Positions 1-10,580 of a stretch of DNA of 64,000 nucleotides are shown in pieces. Position numbers and translations under genes: made by a program. Positions within the stretch are counted from its first letter, which is position 1, and each line of letters begins with the position of its first letter. This stretch comes from Trichobilharzia regenti (taxonomy: Eukaryota; Platyhelminthes; Trematoda; Strigeidida; Schistosomatidae): NCBI GenBank assembly GCA_944472135.2, contig OX235265.1, forward strand, positions 58,477,112 through 58,541,111. The letters are read 5' to 3'. The notes beneath the pieces are model-generated. The model worked only from the letters and a program-made list of their open reading frames with translations. It was not told the DNA's origin and did no database searches.

Positions 1-43
1 AAAAATCAAGATTTTTAAAAGCATTCAACAATCACGTAGCTAG

Positions 44-200
44 TGATCGAGGTCGCTTGGTAACCTAAAAGTCCTGGGTCCAGTCCCCCATTAGGTTATG
101 CGTACGTATTGATGAAAAGTGCAGAACTACGATGAAACAGCTATTTAGTACTCTTTGGTTTTTAAATGGTTCTTTAACTGAAGTTATGCAAATAGCCTTA
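44..200 (+). repeat. decayed tRNA-derived SINE with hammerhead remnant
   Basis: This is a diverged relative of the SINE copy at 10,411-10,580. The order is the same: a tRNA-like head with 'gtcctgggtccagtcc' in the B-box position, a 'gatgaaaagt...acgatgaaac' block where the other copies have the hammerhead core, then 'tttaaatggttctttaact' matching the 'ccaatggttctctaacc' tail. Many substitutions have destroyed the ribozyme core, so it is an old non-functional copy. Confidence 0.55.
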
Positions 201-975
201 TGTACCCATCTGTTTTAGTTCTCGTAATTTCATCGCATAATTTTTGTTACCCTTTAAGTGCTATTTTATTTTTCTTGGTCAATTACTGTCTCTTCAACAC
301 GTTCATATTGACAAATGCCTCTTAAACAAACCTATCAACAATGGATTAGTGAATTATGTATTGTATTAAAAATGCCGTGTATAAATTTAGTGTAGAGTAA
401 TTGACGGGAACTTCATGGAAAAGTGTAAATTTTCTTGCGTAATTTGTTACTTTTTACATACTTAAACAGGGATATTAAAATGAAACATTTTAACACTGAA
501 GTAAACTTCAAAATTTATAACTAATTTTTAAGATACTTGTGATTTTAGTAGGGTATCAAAAATGTTACTAACTTTGTGTTCAACTAAAATAAATTTGTGC
601 TCTCTTTATCTTGTAGTTTTAATTTCTTTTTTAAAATATATGTATCAAAGTTTGCTAAACAATGTGAAATTTTCAGAAATCGATTGAGTATTAAGCAATA
701 AATATGGTTTAACATTTGAACTGTAAGATGTTCAGTAAATGAATGCGCAAAATGTGAAGTTGATAAACAAAAAGACACGTGAAGACTCATGTATTTATTC
801 TTACGTTTAATTCATGCAATGTATTCTGCCTAAGAGAGTAATTATTTTTTACGTTAAATACGTTTTTCCTAATAATTTAATGTATTCTTTAATAAGGTGG
901 TATTTCGAGAAAGCTTTATTGCTCTTTGTTACATTAAAGAGTTGCAAAGTCTTCTAATTATATATATATGAAAGA
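201..975. other. AT-rich intergenic DNA, no gene seen
   Basis: There is no recognisable protein, RNA gene or repeat here. The single short minus-strand reading frame (584-790) is of low-complexity composition and resembles nothing I know. Confidence 0.6.
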
Positions 976-1202
976 TGTGATTTGGTGGTTCACAGGTGGA
1001 TTGGTCGAAACCCAAGCACGTTTCCCGGGTTCGATTCTCGGTAGACGGGCTCCCAAACGTCGCCTAGTCGGTAGTAGGCTCGGTGAAAAAGGGAGGTTGT
1101 GAGTCAGGTTAGAAACCTCACCCGGCCGGTATACAGGAACACTACACGAGCTTGATGCCTTATGTTCCTTCCCGGAACGCAAGGGAATGAAAAAATACTG
1201 AT
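976..1202 (+). repeat. tRNA-derived SINE-like repeat (second type)
   Basis: A tRNA-like block contains a good pol III B box (GGTTCGATTCT, 1028-1038), with 'ggtggttcacaggtgg' upstream in the A-box position. The 3' end, 'ccttatgttccttcccggaacgcaaggg', resembles the ends near 10,895-10,930 and 12,030-12,075. The latter lies at the 3' end of an SR2-like LINE, so this SINE may borrow a LINE 3' end for mobilisation (inference). It does not fold into a plausible intact tRNA, so I do not call a tRNA gene. Confidence 0.5.
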
Positions 1203-2478
1203 GACAAGGATACTACCAATTGGGTTCTATAACATCGTCGAAGTTTGATATGCATTCATTTGACAAACAGTAATAATAATTGTGCAACTAGAGCTCGATT
1301 CCTGTGCTATTTGCTAATCACATCTGCCCCCTCTGTAAAGCCCACACAAACAAAGACAGTATGGTCAGAGCTAGTGAGAACAATATACACTTTATTACAC
1401 AAAAATACACAACATACTAATAATACCCACTTCAGTCAGCAAATAACTAATGTAATTGGTTGTATAATTTCGGACTTCAAGGTTGACTGGTCATCTTTTA
1501 ATAATTATTCCGCCTCTGTCGATGGATCAAATTCGTCCATATTGGTTTTAAGATTAGGCGGAGTCTGTCGCTTCAGTCTCTTCAACTTTGATACAAAGGG
1601 AACTTCCTATATTCCTGGAATGGGTGTTGCATCATTCTTGGAGCACACATTAGGTGTTGGCTTCACGAACAAGCATTTGGCCATTATAATATGCCTCTAC
1701 TAATTGATCGTGACCTTTAATTCAGGTGTCATTAGAATGCCGTTTTATTTACCAGTTTAATATAGTTAGCCCTGATTGTTTGTTTTTTGATTTAAAAGTG
1801 AACTGAATCCCATCCAACTATCAGTCTATTTATGTAAACGAACAAAATATATGTTTAGATTTCAAGGTATTATTCACACATTAAATTTATATCTTCTGAG
1901 TGAAATATTCCATTGAAAAAATAATGTTGTACGAAAACGAAAAACATTAATGTTAATTATATGCAAAGTATACTAAGGGAATCATCTAAAATACGAATAA
2001 TTAAATGAATCAATATAACAAAAATCATTAGATCAACTCATTGCAGATAACCTGAGGTTTGATTCAAAGTACTACAGACTAACATTGGGTCCAGTCACGT
2101 GGAAGTTTAATTCAATAAGCTGGCAATTCTTTTTAAGCTGGGTAAGTAGTTTGATTGTTGACGACATTCAAAGAGATGATGAATTTTCCAGTAAGTTAAT
2201 AAAGCGATCATTTGTTAAATGCTTAATACAGTTGAACACAAAAAGCTATTAAAATAGATGTATATTGACGCGTGAACGTGATTAAGAATATTTTTGTTCG
2301 TAAAGAATTTTTATAGTACATATAAACAAAAAAATTGTTTTTGAAAAGCACAGAAAAGTATACAAAATGGATAAAATAATGGAAAGAAAACTAGCCTTTA
2401 ACTCAAATATTTACAATAAAAATTGTTGAATTTATCGTCTCAAAATACTAACTATTCTACGAGTCACTGATTTCTTCG
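1203..2478. other. intergenic; one unassigned open frame
   Basis: A 152-codon plus-strand frame (1245-1703) is open but matches no family I recognise. It has no initiator context or splice partner that I can defend. The block could be a fragment of an unlisted repeat. The rest is AT-rich with no visible gene. Confidence 0.5.
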
Positions 2479-2505
2479 TATATATATATATATATATATA
2501 TATAT
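2479..2505. repeat. (TA)n microsatellite
   Basis: An uninterrupted TA dinucleotide run of about 27 bp. Confidence 0.95.
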
Positions 2506-3705
2506 GCCACAGGCTCGTCTAGTTTAAATTTGGTCAATACTTCCTACATTTAATTTTTTGAATTACGCGTACGTCCTTCCTACGACATTACGTGAGACAA
2601 GTCAACTTGACTCGCTTGTATGTCATTGTTTTTTGCTAGAGATAAAAGTAGGTTTGAACCAATTTTTCAAACAACATAAACCAAAGTGAAAAAATATGCA
2701 GCGTCTCTTTGTGAAACCGTATATATTTAAATTGTATATCATATTCCAAAAGTGGTGCTCAAAAAGGTAAGAGAACGTGCGAAATTTCGTATACTGGTGA
2801 TTGATATAATTGCTTTGGAAATCACTTACATTAATCAATAGTCTTTGATAGGAAGCGAAAAATGGTCGACATACTTGATGATCATTTTTTTGTTCGAGGC
2901 CGAGCTTATGACTGGCGTACCCGGAGTGAATCAGCCCAGAATGCCAAAATTTCATTGAGCTAGCACTGATCAAGTCCTACAAGAATAACCTATTCAATTA
3001 TTTTATTGTTTTTCCGCTTAACAAACTAGCTGATAATCGCGAATTTCTTCAACATAAGAAATACCATTGAAGGATTATCTGACAGACTGAAAATATGTAT
3101 TGGGATTAAAAAATATCGACATTCTTTTGTGCATCACACGACGTCTATAAATGAAATAATGTGAAAATATTATCATGTATACTCCGAATGAAAAAACAGA
3201 TAAGTTGTAAAAATCAGGTAAAGAACTGTTAAACTTCATTCGGTGTTTTGTAAACAAATCAAACCATCACTGCTTTCCAATCCATTACGTGACTAGTTAT
3301 AGTAGACTGAGGTGAAAATTGAAAAATATGTAACTGAGTTGTGTGCACATAGTTTGATGTAGGGTACTCAGAGAGGCAGTTGTTGGGTATTAGCAGTTTG
3401 AAACCTCGCATAGTTTACCAGCGACTCCTATAGAAGGGAAGATGGGTTTCACCAGATGGACACTGCAAGAATCAGATAAAGCTCAAGAAATTGAAGACAC
3501 GGCAAAGTTAAACTTTAAGTGCCACCAACTGCCAATCAGCGAATGACCTGGAATGCACCAATCACGTGAAGGAGGCACTTTTGTGTATCGACTACATGTA
3601 TTTACGATAAAGATGTATAAAAGTGTTTCACAGGATACCTTCCTCTCACATTTAATAAAAAATACTTCTCGGTTTTAGGTTGGAGTATCAACAGAGCACA
3701 ATCTC
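2506..3705. other. intergenic, no gene seen
   Basis: Two short minus-strand frames (2623-2973 and 3075-3257) are open, but neither has recognisable domains or convincing splice sites. No RNA gene or mobile element is recognised. Confidence 0.5.
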
Positions 3706-3838
3706 ACTGTGGGTAAAATTTATTTTGATAAAGTCTCACGGTAATATTTACAGGGCAATAAACTGTGCTCGAAACGTCATCAGTAAATGTTACTGCACAT
3801 TATTATAAGAATTTATCAAAATAGATTTTACCCACAAT
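3706..3838. repeat. large imperfect hairpin (27-bp inverted arms)
   Basis: The arm at 3706-3732 (core gggtaaaatttattttgata) is the reverse complement of 3812-3838 with two mismatches. The spacer is 79 nt and holds a smaller near-palindrome (cagtaaatgttactg, 3781-3795). It could be a small MITE-like element or a structured RNA remnant. No target-site duplication is evident. Confidence 0.7.
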
Positions 3839-3924
3839 AGAATTATACTCTACCACAGTGCACAAGTCCTATTCTTATAACAACAGAGTAATTTAAACAC
3901 ATTCTATGTATGTAATTATTTAGG

Positions 3925-4100
3925 TCTTCTAAACCTAACAATAACCTTAATCTTTCCTAAACCTTGCCCTAACGTGAAAATATGCCTTAACTAACCCTAA
4001 TCTAACTTTAAGTGACGCTAACGTCGCCTTTAATAGGTTAACCTAACCCTAACTTGCCATTTGCCTAAACCTTAACTTAATCTTTCCCAAACCCACGGTG
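3925..4100. repeat. degenerate CCCTAA/TTAGGG-like interstitial tract
   Basis: Scattered copies of ccctaa, cctaac and cttaac variants (for example 'aacctaaccctaacttgcc' near 4040) are interleaved with diverged units. The fluke telomere repeat is TTAGGG, so this looks like a decayed interstitial telomere-like tract, although simple AT-rich drift could produce part of the pattern. Confidence 0.5.
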
Positions 4101-4289
4101 AAACTTCCCAGATGTCCCATTTAATAACATAACTCTCCAGTGAGCATATTTTGCTAATGATGACAACATTATTTGCCAGGTCCCACTAACTTGCTCAGTG
4201 TGCGTATCAGGGTCATTGGTGAGCTCTCACCCTATTAGTAGTCAGTGGTGCTTAAAGTTCAGCTTCGCGAGGCACAGATTACTAGACAA

Positions 4290-5212
4290 AAGATAGACAA
4301 GAGGAGAAAATGTAGATTCAGATCACTATCTAGTGCAAGGAAACTTTATGTTCAAGTTGAAAACCTTCAAAGTAGCTGAAGACAGGATACAGTTCAATCT
4401 CAACACCATCAATGCAGATACCACAGGAAGATCGGAGACATCAGTTAGCATCATGGAGGGGATCTGTGAGGAGGAACACTGGAATTCTGTGAAAATGATG
4501 CCGGAGGATTCCTGTAGATATGAGAGAAGAAGTGGCTCTCCACGAATACGTGAAAGCTAATTTTGGATAGAAGGACAGTGAAAAACAAAATGGACCAGTG
4601 CACAGCTGAACGACAGTGAGTTGAACAAAGCAGTGAGGGGAAGTGTTAAGAAATACAATTTAACGACACACTGCCAAGTAAAGCAGAACAGGCAGAACGT
4701 AAGAGAGACATCATAGCACAAATAGAAAAATTACCAGGTCACTGCTGGGAAGAGATCGACGTTGATGAAACCAATGAAAAATACTTAAAGGAACCTAATT
4801 TTCAAAGAGAAGAAAAAATGGAACAGTGGGCTAATCACTTCAAAAGATTTCTGAATAGACCACTACTAACAACTCACCTAGGAAAACCATCAACAACCAC
4901 AGAACTGTCAGTGAACACCAATCCTCCAACAAAAGCATTTTTGAATGTCATAAAGCTACTGGGAGCTGGAAAAGTACAGGCCGTAAATGGAATCCTCCCT
5001 GACGCAATGGAAGCGGATGCAGAGGCATCAGCGAGCATGCTCACACCACTACTGCAGAAAGTTTGGAATGAAGGGAAGGAACCTAGTGATTGAAAGAAGG
5101 TTAACCTTGTCAAACTCCTCGAGAAGAGCGACTTAAAGCTGTCTGTTCGAGAACTGGTACAGAATCACACTTGTGTCCATCCGAAGCGAAATATTAAGTC
5201 ACATTATCCTAG
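4290..5212 (+). mobile_element. SR2-like RTE LINE remnant, upstream part
   Basis: Translation in shifting frames gives the end of an endonuclease ('SDHYLVQGNF' type, near 4320) and then the RTE linker and start of the reverse transcriptase. At 4818-5093 a frame reads EQWANHFKRFLNRP, then a PPT..GAGK-type block, then LTPLLQKVWNEGKEPSD, the usual region before the RT fingers. After a stop and frame change it continues as WYRITLVSIRSEILSHIIL to about 5210. There the copy is interrupted by another RTE on the opposite strand and resumes at about 8941. Several frameshifts and stops make it a dead copy. Confidence 0.75.
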
Positions 5213-8200
5213 TCTGTCTGTATTCGACATAGAACTTTGCACAAATGTGCGGCAGTTCAAGTCGCCAAACCCCGTGTAGCACGCGAAGCAAGAGAAGAAA
5301 GTACAAGAAAAGCATAATAGAAACAGTGAGCAGAGGTGTGAGACAAAGGAGTAATAACGAAGAACAAAACAGTTTCATTGGAGATCATAAGTCACAAGGA
5401 GTGGATGCATCTGCGCCACTGAGAACGATTTTGAGCCATGTCACCAATTGTTTCCAACCATAGATTTTTACCGTCCCGAGGACCCCAGCCTGGAAGTCTA
5501 CACCTTCCTACGTGGCTTAGACCAACTGTTGTGGATTTCATTGACTGGTGCCAAGTTTTTGTTTGACCGCCGCTAGCTTTTTTCCAGCCTGACCCTATAT
5601 CCGCTAACATTGCTCGTCGAGGGAGGCGATGAATAGGCATACGTAACACATGTCCTAACCATCTCAGTCGATGTAATTTCACGACTTCGTCGATTGATTT
5701 CCCCTGTTTACCTAGAACTCGACGCCTAACCTCAATGTTGCTCACCTTATTATGCCACTTTACACGGGAAATAGAGCGCAGGCACCTATGATCAAAGACA
5801 GCTAGTCTTTTCATGTCTTCCACTCTCAGTGGCCAGGTCTCACAACCATAAAGGAGGACGGAGCGGACTGATGAGCAGTACACCCGCCCTTTGGTCGATA
5901 GTCGAACATCTCGTCTACGCCAGAGTCGGCGTAAACTAACAAATGCGAAACGAGCCCCTTGTATTCGTGCTGAGATTTCGTCAGAGATCAGCCCGTTGGG
6001 GCTGATGGTACTTCCCAAATAAGTGAAGCGGTCAACGTGCTCTACCACTTCACTTCCTATTTTTAAACTAGGCGTCGATGTAGTCCAGTCCTGTAACATC
6101 ATCTTGCATTTGGCGGGAGCGAATCGCATGCCAAACATTCGTAGATTGCGGCTCAAGGTGTTTAGAAGACTCTGCATTTCGTCAGCGTCTTCGCCTAGAA
6201 GGACTATATCGTCTGCATATTCCAAGTCAACGAGATTATTCCCGGTAGCAAGTCAATCCCTGAGTCGCTGAAGTCACCTAGGGTTAAGTCCATTAACACA
6301 TCTATGATGAAGTTGAATAGAAAAGGAGATAATGGGCATCCTTGACGGACACCACTGGTCGTCATCAGTTCAGATGACAGCTCGCCGTAAGCCCTCACCT
6401 GGCTGTATGAGTACGAGTAGAGTGCCTTAATCAGTGCAATATATTTTCTCGGAATTCCCTTTACAGCCAAGCATCTCCAGAGAACTTCCCGATCGACAGA
6501 GTCGAATGCTGCCTTTAGGTCAAGAAATATAATGACTGTTGGACGCCGGTAGGAATGCCTATGTTCTAGAATCTGTCGGAGGGTGAAGATATGATCAATA
6601 CACCCTCTTCCTGGTCTAAAGCCTGCCTGGCTCTCTCGTGTTTGTGCTTCCCGAGCACCACTCAGTCTACGCATGATTATTGAGCCTAAGACTTTAGATA
6701 CTATATTAGTCAAGCTAATCCCTCTGTGATTATCACAGGAAGACTTGTCTCCCTTCTTGTATATGGGGATAATCAGTGACTTACACCAACCCGATGGGAC
6801 TTCTTCTGATTCCCAGACGCTGCCTAGTACCTCAGTTAATCCAGACAGTAAGCTGTCTCCACCGTACTTAAATACCTCTGGAGTCATTCCATCAGGTCCC
6901 GCTGCTTTGCCTAGTTTCAGATTGGTGACAGCTTTAGTAACCTCAGTTAGTGACGGAGGACCTGTGTTTATATCCCATTCAGGGAGGTGTTGGATGCTCG
7001 GAAGGTTGAGCGTGGCTGTGGGCAAATTAAACTGCTCCTCATAATGCTCTTTCCAACGATCCAGTCGTCTATCCTGGGAGCTAATTATAGTGCCATTTTT
7101 TTCCGAGATTGTCTCACTATGATTTGTCTTCTCCCACCCGTTTCCCTGATGAGTCTAAAGAGTTGCCTATCCTCGAAGCTTTCTCCATCTCTTTGGCTTT
7201 TGTCGCCCACCACTGTTCACGGTCCTTGCGGAGACTTTTCGTAAGTTTCCTCTTGTGCAGCTTTCGCTCCTCATTGAATTCGGAGCTCGCCGGAATAAGT
7301 CTTCTAGCATCTATCAGTTCGGATGAGGCGGTGGAGATCCAGTGGTTTTTACTCACCTTTGGGTTTACCTTATTCACAGCTTTTACAGCTGTATCTATGG
7401 CTGCCTGGATATTTTTCCAAGCTTCTTCAGGGTGAGCACAGCTGTCGAACACAGATATGTGTTTAGCTAGTTCTTCCTCAAATACGGATTTAGTTTCCTG
7501 ATCGAGCTGGGGACGTGATGGTTTTACCGCCAGCTGTTTCCTACGTCCGTTCAGTCGTAAGCACACCGAGCGCGGACCAGTGCATGGTCGGTATCTACGC
7601 ACGTGTTCCAGAAGGAGCGACAATCTCCTACCGACCCACGCCAACGATAGCTTATTGCTATGTGGTCTATTTGTGTCCAGCGTTGGTTTGATGAAGGGGG
7701 TCTCCAAGTCAAACAGTGTCTCTCCTTGTGTTTAAAGTTAGTGCTTACAAGAAACAAATGATTATCAGAGCAGAACTGTAGGAGACGGTCACCGTTGTCG
7801 GTTCGCTGGCACGGAACTCCATAGGTGCCACCGACATCCTTCTCAGATTGACACAATTTCCCTACTTGAGCGTTAAAGTCACCAGCTAGAACGACTATGT
7901 CTGAGCGTTTAGCCTTTCTCACCAAACTAGACAGCTTTTGGTAGAACTCATCCTTCGTTTCATCTGAACTGCAGTCAGTGGGGGCGTAGGCGGAGATTAC
8001 GAAAAGGCATCGGCGAGTAGTGCAGTCCTTCCTCCTTCTTACTGATCCGTTCAGGCGGACAGCACACATTCGGCTATCTACCGGGATCCAGTCAAGCAAT
8101 GTCTTTTCTGCCCTAGTACTCAAAGCTATCCCTACGCCAGCTAATCCTCGTGAACTAGCTGTGGCATCTCCTGACACCCTCAAGGTGAATTTTGCAGATT

Positions 8201-8940
8201 CAACCTGTTGGCCAGGTGGGGTTAGGTGAATAACCACACTTGGGTCTTGTATGCGTGTTTCTGAAACACAGCATACATCAATGGCTCGTGATGCCAGGGT
8301 CTTGGCTAGTGATGCTTGTTGTCCTATTTGGCAAAGTGTCCTAACATTAAGAGCTCCTATATGAAATTGGTGGCGCGGCTTTAAGAGGCTGTCGGTGGTG
8401 GTTTTTTGGCTTCCATCGTTTTTAGTGGATGCAGAGTGGAGAGCTATCAAGTCGAGGAGTTGCATCAGTGGAAGGAAGGCAAGATGATAGAGATGAAGAC
8501 AAAGATGAGTGAGTAATAGAGAGGTTTCGCGTGCGTTTCGGATTGTGAGGGCGATTGTTACTTCCCGGCTGCCCACACCGTGGAAGTTGGTTGCGTGACC
8601 GCAGAGCCCAGGGGACAACTGCTTGAGGCCGGTCACACGCGGCCTGTTTTTGTTTGTTCTTTTTGTTTTGTGTGCCTCAGTAGCATATTTATCACTCCTC
8701 CCTGTGACACGGCAGCAGGAAGCGCGGTCGTTGTTAATCCGGGCCACGGCCGATCCGGCATGAAATTTTGTATTTATCATGATGTTGGATTGGGTAGCTG
8801 CTTTTTGTTTAACCGCTATCCAAACAACCTGCCTGGCATGGTAGACCTCAAGAGACATAAGTCTCAGCCAGTATAGCTTGAAAAGATCATTGCGGTGTTC
8901 AAGCCCGACCACCACGTCAAGGTAGCAGCTTTCGGTCGGG
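5213..8940 (-). mobile_element. RTE-clade non-LTR retrotransposon, near full length
   Basis: This minus-strand LINE carries an apurinic-type endonuclease followed by a reverse transcriptase in one polyprotein layout, as RTE elements do. Its 3' end is marked by the tail at 5213-5240, which read on the minus strand ends in 'tatgtcgaa-acagacagac'. The same terminal sequence recurs at 15,942 and at 9562-9586, which confirms the family's 3' end and its short (CAGA)n tail. The 5' limit near 8940 is where the interrupted SR2-like sequence resumes. No clear target-site duplication was found at the two edges. It is inserted into an older LINE of another RTE family. Confidence 0.85.
5392..8915 (-). pseudogene. 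RTE endonuclease-reverse transcriptase polyprotein, frameshifted
   Basis: Endonuclease frame (8915-7551): GALNVRTLCQIGQQ (N motif), SETRIQD (E motif), ISAYAPT, LAGDFNAQVG, QIDHIAISYRW and a final TDHALVRA, so the catalytic motifs are present. About 185 residues precede the domain. The reading then shifts near 7566 into a linker frame (to 7117), shifts again near 7120-7150 into the RT fingers and palm (7025-6204: QAGFRPGRGC, FLDLKAAFDSVDREVLW with the motif A Asp, SGVRQGCPLSPFLFN motif B), and shifts once more near 6240 before the YADD catalytic box (6225-5392). The C-terminal part has the usual YGCETWPLR...HRLRWLGHVLRMP region. At least three frameshifts inactivate an otherwise well-preserved gene. 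In life the product nicks target DNA and copies its RNA by target-primed reverse transcription. Confidence 0.85.
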
Positions 8941-9955
8941 ACAGCTAAGAGATGTCTTGGGTGGAATACTTCGCCTGAAACAATTTGAATTCACGAAAAA
9001 CAGGTTGTGCGCAGACTTAATTGTAACACTACACATTATCAAGCAGGCCGTACAGTGACAGTCAACCGTTTACCTCATCTTAACAGACAATGAAAATATC
9101 TTCGATAGAGTCAAACATGAAGTAATTCGGAAACGGCTTCAACACCACTGAGTGCAATGCCGCAAGCATTTATAGATCTCATTCAACAGACATATGACAT
9201 CATATGTCTAGTGGTTCACAATGGAGAAAGAGTAGACAACAGTAAATCAAGGTCACCTACTATCACCAATGATATTCTTGATTTTGGTGGACTGGATTAT
9301 GCAACAGATCGTGTGTAGCGAGAGGAAGATCATACTTTAAATGGAGTCTAGAAGATTTGGACTTCAGATAATTTGTGTCGCACAAACTTGACTAACAAGC
9401 TGGTAGGAGGCAGAACTTTGTGTAAACACAGAAGACGTATGTAGTGAAATTATCGGACCGCTAGCAACAAACACCATGAAAGGGAAAATATAAAGGAAGT
9501 TGTCTCTTTCATCGACATGGATAGCATCCACTCAAATGCAAGTGCTACGGATGAGGATTTCTATGTCGAAAACAGACAGACAGACAGGATGAGGATTTCA
9601 GCGCAGACCAAGATCAAGAAAGCAAGAAGAACCTCCACTAATCTGAAATCAGTGACAGTCTCTTACACTCAACTTCAGGAACAAGATAAAAACTATTAAA
9701 GCCAATGTGAAGTCAGTGATTATGTGATTTACATACTTGGCGTGCACGCTACGAAAAGCATTTTCAACAGGCTACTGAAAACTTCATCAACAACTGCCTT
9801 CTCTCGACAAAGAACATCAGATGGATTGCCAGAAAAGATAAGCCCATGACAAGGAGCTCTAGCGACAAACCAACCAAGAAGCCTATTGCCCAACAAAATT
9901 GCATAAGGAAATGGAGATCGATTAGACCTAACCTGAGGAAATCATTGAGTGACAT
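8941..9955 (+). mobile_element. SR2-like RTE LINE remnant, downstream part
   Basis: This continues the remnant at 4290-5212 beyond the nested RTE. Pieces in order are: a thumb-proximal block ('CADLIVTLHIIKQAVQ', near 9020), 'ILTDNENIFDRVKHEVIRKRL' (motif A region, near 9080), 'VDWIMQQ' (near 9290), then TDEDF...RISAQTKIKKARRTSTNLKSV (9550-9660) and the C-terminal 'FINNCLLSTKNIRWIARKDKP' region to about 9955. Stops and frameshifts are frequent, so it is clearly older than the element nested in it. It contains the 25-bp insertion at 9562-9586. Confidence 0.7.
9562..9586 (+). mobile_element. minimal 5'-truncated RTE insertion with 13-bp TSD
   Basis: The 25 bp here are the 3'-terminal tail of the second RTE family (tatgtcgaaaacagacagac plus one more repeat). 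They are flanked on both sides by the identical 13-mer GGATGAGGATTTC (9549-9561 and 9587-9599). Without the insert and one 13-mer, the surrounding SR2-like coding text is continuous. This fits target-primed reverse transcription that stopped after about 25 nt. Confidence 0.85.
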
Positions 9956-9987
9956 CTTTCACCATATCGTTGTGTGGATCTGTCTGT

Positions 9988-10078
9988 CTGGACTCAACAA
10001 AGAACAAAGTCTGGGACTCTTCAGCAATACGCACCCACCGAGATTCGAACCCAGGAACTTCTGCTTACAAGGTAACCG
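9988..10078 (-). repeat. truncated hammerhead SINE, inverted copy
   Basis: Read on the minus strand this is the SINE head (GGTTACCTTGTAAG...), a B box (GGTTCGAATCT), then GCGTATTG and a hammerhead 5' half (CTGAAGAGTCCC). It stops before the ribozyme's 3' half. It lies head-to-head with the plus-strand copy that follows. Confidence 0.75.
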
Positions 10079-10250
10079 GTAGGTCCTGGGTTGGGTGCGC
10101 ATTGCTGAAGAGTCCCAAACTAGGACGAAATAGCTGTCCACTACTCCCAGGTTTTCCAATGGTTCTCTAACCAATGTCAGCTCATGATGAAATCCTGAAA
10201 CCAACCAAATCCCTACAAACCAACACTTGAATACCAATGAGATGCTCACT
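10079..10250 (+). repeat. hammerhead-bearing SINE (internally deleted head)
   Basis: The copy starts 'ggtaggtcctgggttgggtgcgc' and so lacks about 12 bases of the B-box region seen at 10,460-10,480. It carries the hammerhead core and then 'ctcccaggttttccaatggttctctaacc' and a 'cagctcatgatgaaatcctg' tail. The part after 10,185 recurs inverted at 14,017-14,080, so that block is a shared SINE or LINE tail. Confidence 0.75.
10099..10144 (+). ncRNA. candidate hammerhead ribozyme (schistosome SINE type)
   Basis: Core strands CUGAAGA (10,105-10,111; position 7 is variable in hammerheads) and GAAA (10,127-10,130) are intact. Stem II is GUCC/GGAC (10,112-10,115 with 10,123-10,126). Stem III is the tiny 2-bp form typical of Sm-alpha ribozymes, closing on the cleavage triplet GUC, with cleavage expected after C10,138. 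Stem I (GCAUUG with CACUAC, 10,139-10,144) pairs at only four of six positions, so activity may be weak. Active hammerheads in schistosome SINE or satellite DNA are established; activity of this copy is inference. Confidence 0.6.
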
Positions 10251-10410
10251 GGCGACTGGCCCTATTCAGGTAGGTAGTTACCTGGGTTCCAGTGGGAAGT
10301 CGTGACCAGTAGGGTGCAGCGGGTCGGGTGTGAGAACAAATACTCGTCGAAGCCATTGGCTAGCGGTCGCGCTATGTCGTGAATTGGCAGAAGTTAGAAT
10401 TCAAGGACCA

Positions 10411-10580
10411 TTGGATCGGGTGGCTTAATGGTAAGCGAGCTCGCCTTGTAACTGGAAGGTCCTGGGTTCTAATCCCGGTGGGTGCGTACTGATGAAGAGT
10501 CCCAAACTAGGACGAAACAGCTGGTCAGTACTCCCAGGTTTTCCAATGGTTCTCTAACCAATGTCAGCTTGTTATGACCA
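10411..10580 (+). repeat. tRNA-derived hammerhead SINE
   Basis: Pol III boxes are clear: A box TGGCTTAATGG (10,421-10,431) and B box GGTTCTAATCC (10,465-10,475). Downstream come the hammerhead block and the common tail 'ctcccaggttttccaatggttctctaaccaatg'. This is the most complete head among the copies in the window. Confidence 0.8.
10486..10531 (+). ncRNA. hammerhead ribozyme, core mutated
   Basis: Stem I pairs perfectly (GUACUG, 10,486-10,491, with CAGUAC, 10,526-10,531), stem II is GUCC/GGAC and GAAA is kept. However, the invariant core C is A here (AUGAAGA, 10,492-10,498) and the cleavage-site triplet is altered. It is probably inactive. With the copy at 10,099 it shows complementary decay: one has a good stem and broken core, the other an intact core and weak stem. 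Confidence 0.55.

Noticed and set aside
1010..1050. Possible tRNA gene near the B box at 1028
   Set aside because: The surrounding sequence does not form acceptor and anticodon stems; a SINE head is the simpler reading.
2623..2973. 116-codon minus-strand frame as a small host gene
   Set aside because: No domain, no splice partner, no conserved composition; it could equally be a repeat fragment.
4874..5113. Minus-strand 79-codon frame
   Set aside because: It is the antisense shadow of the SR2-like RT linker on the plus strand.
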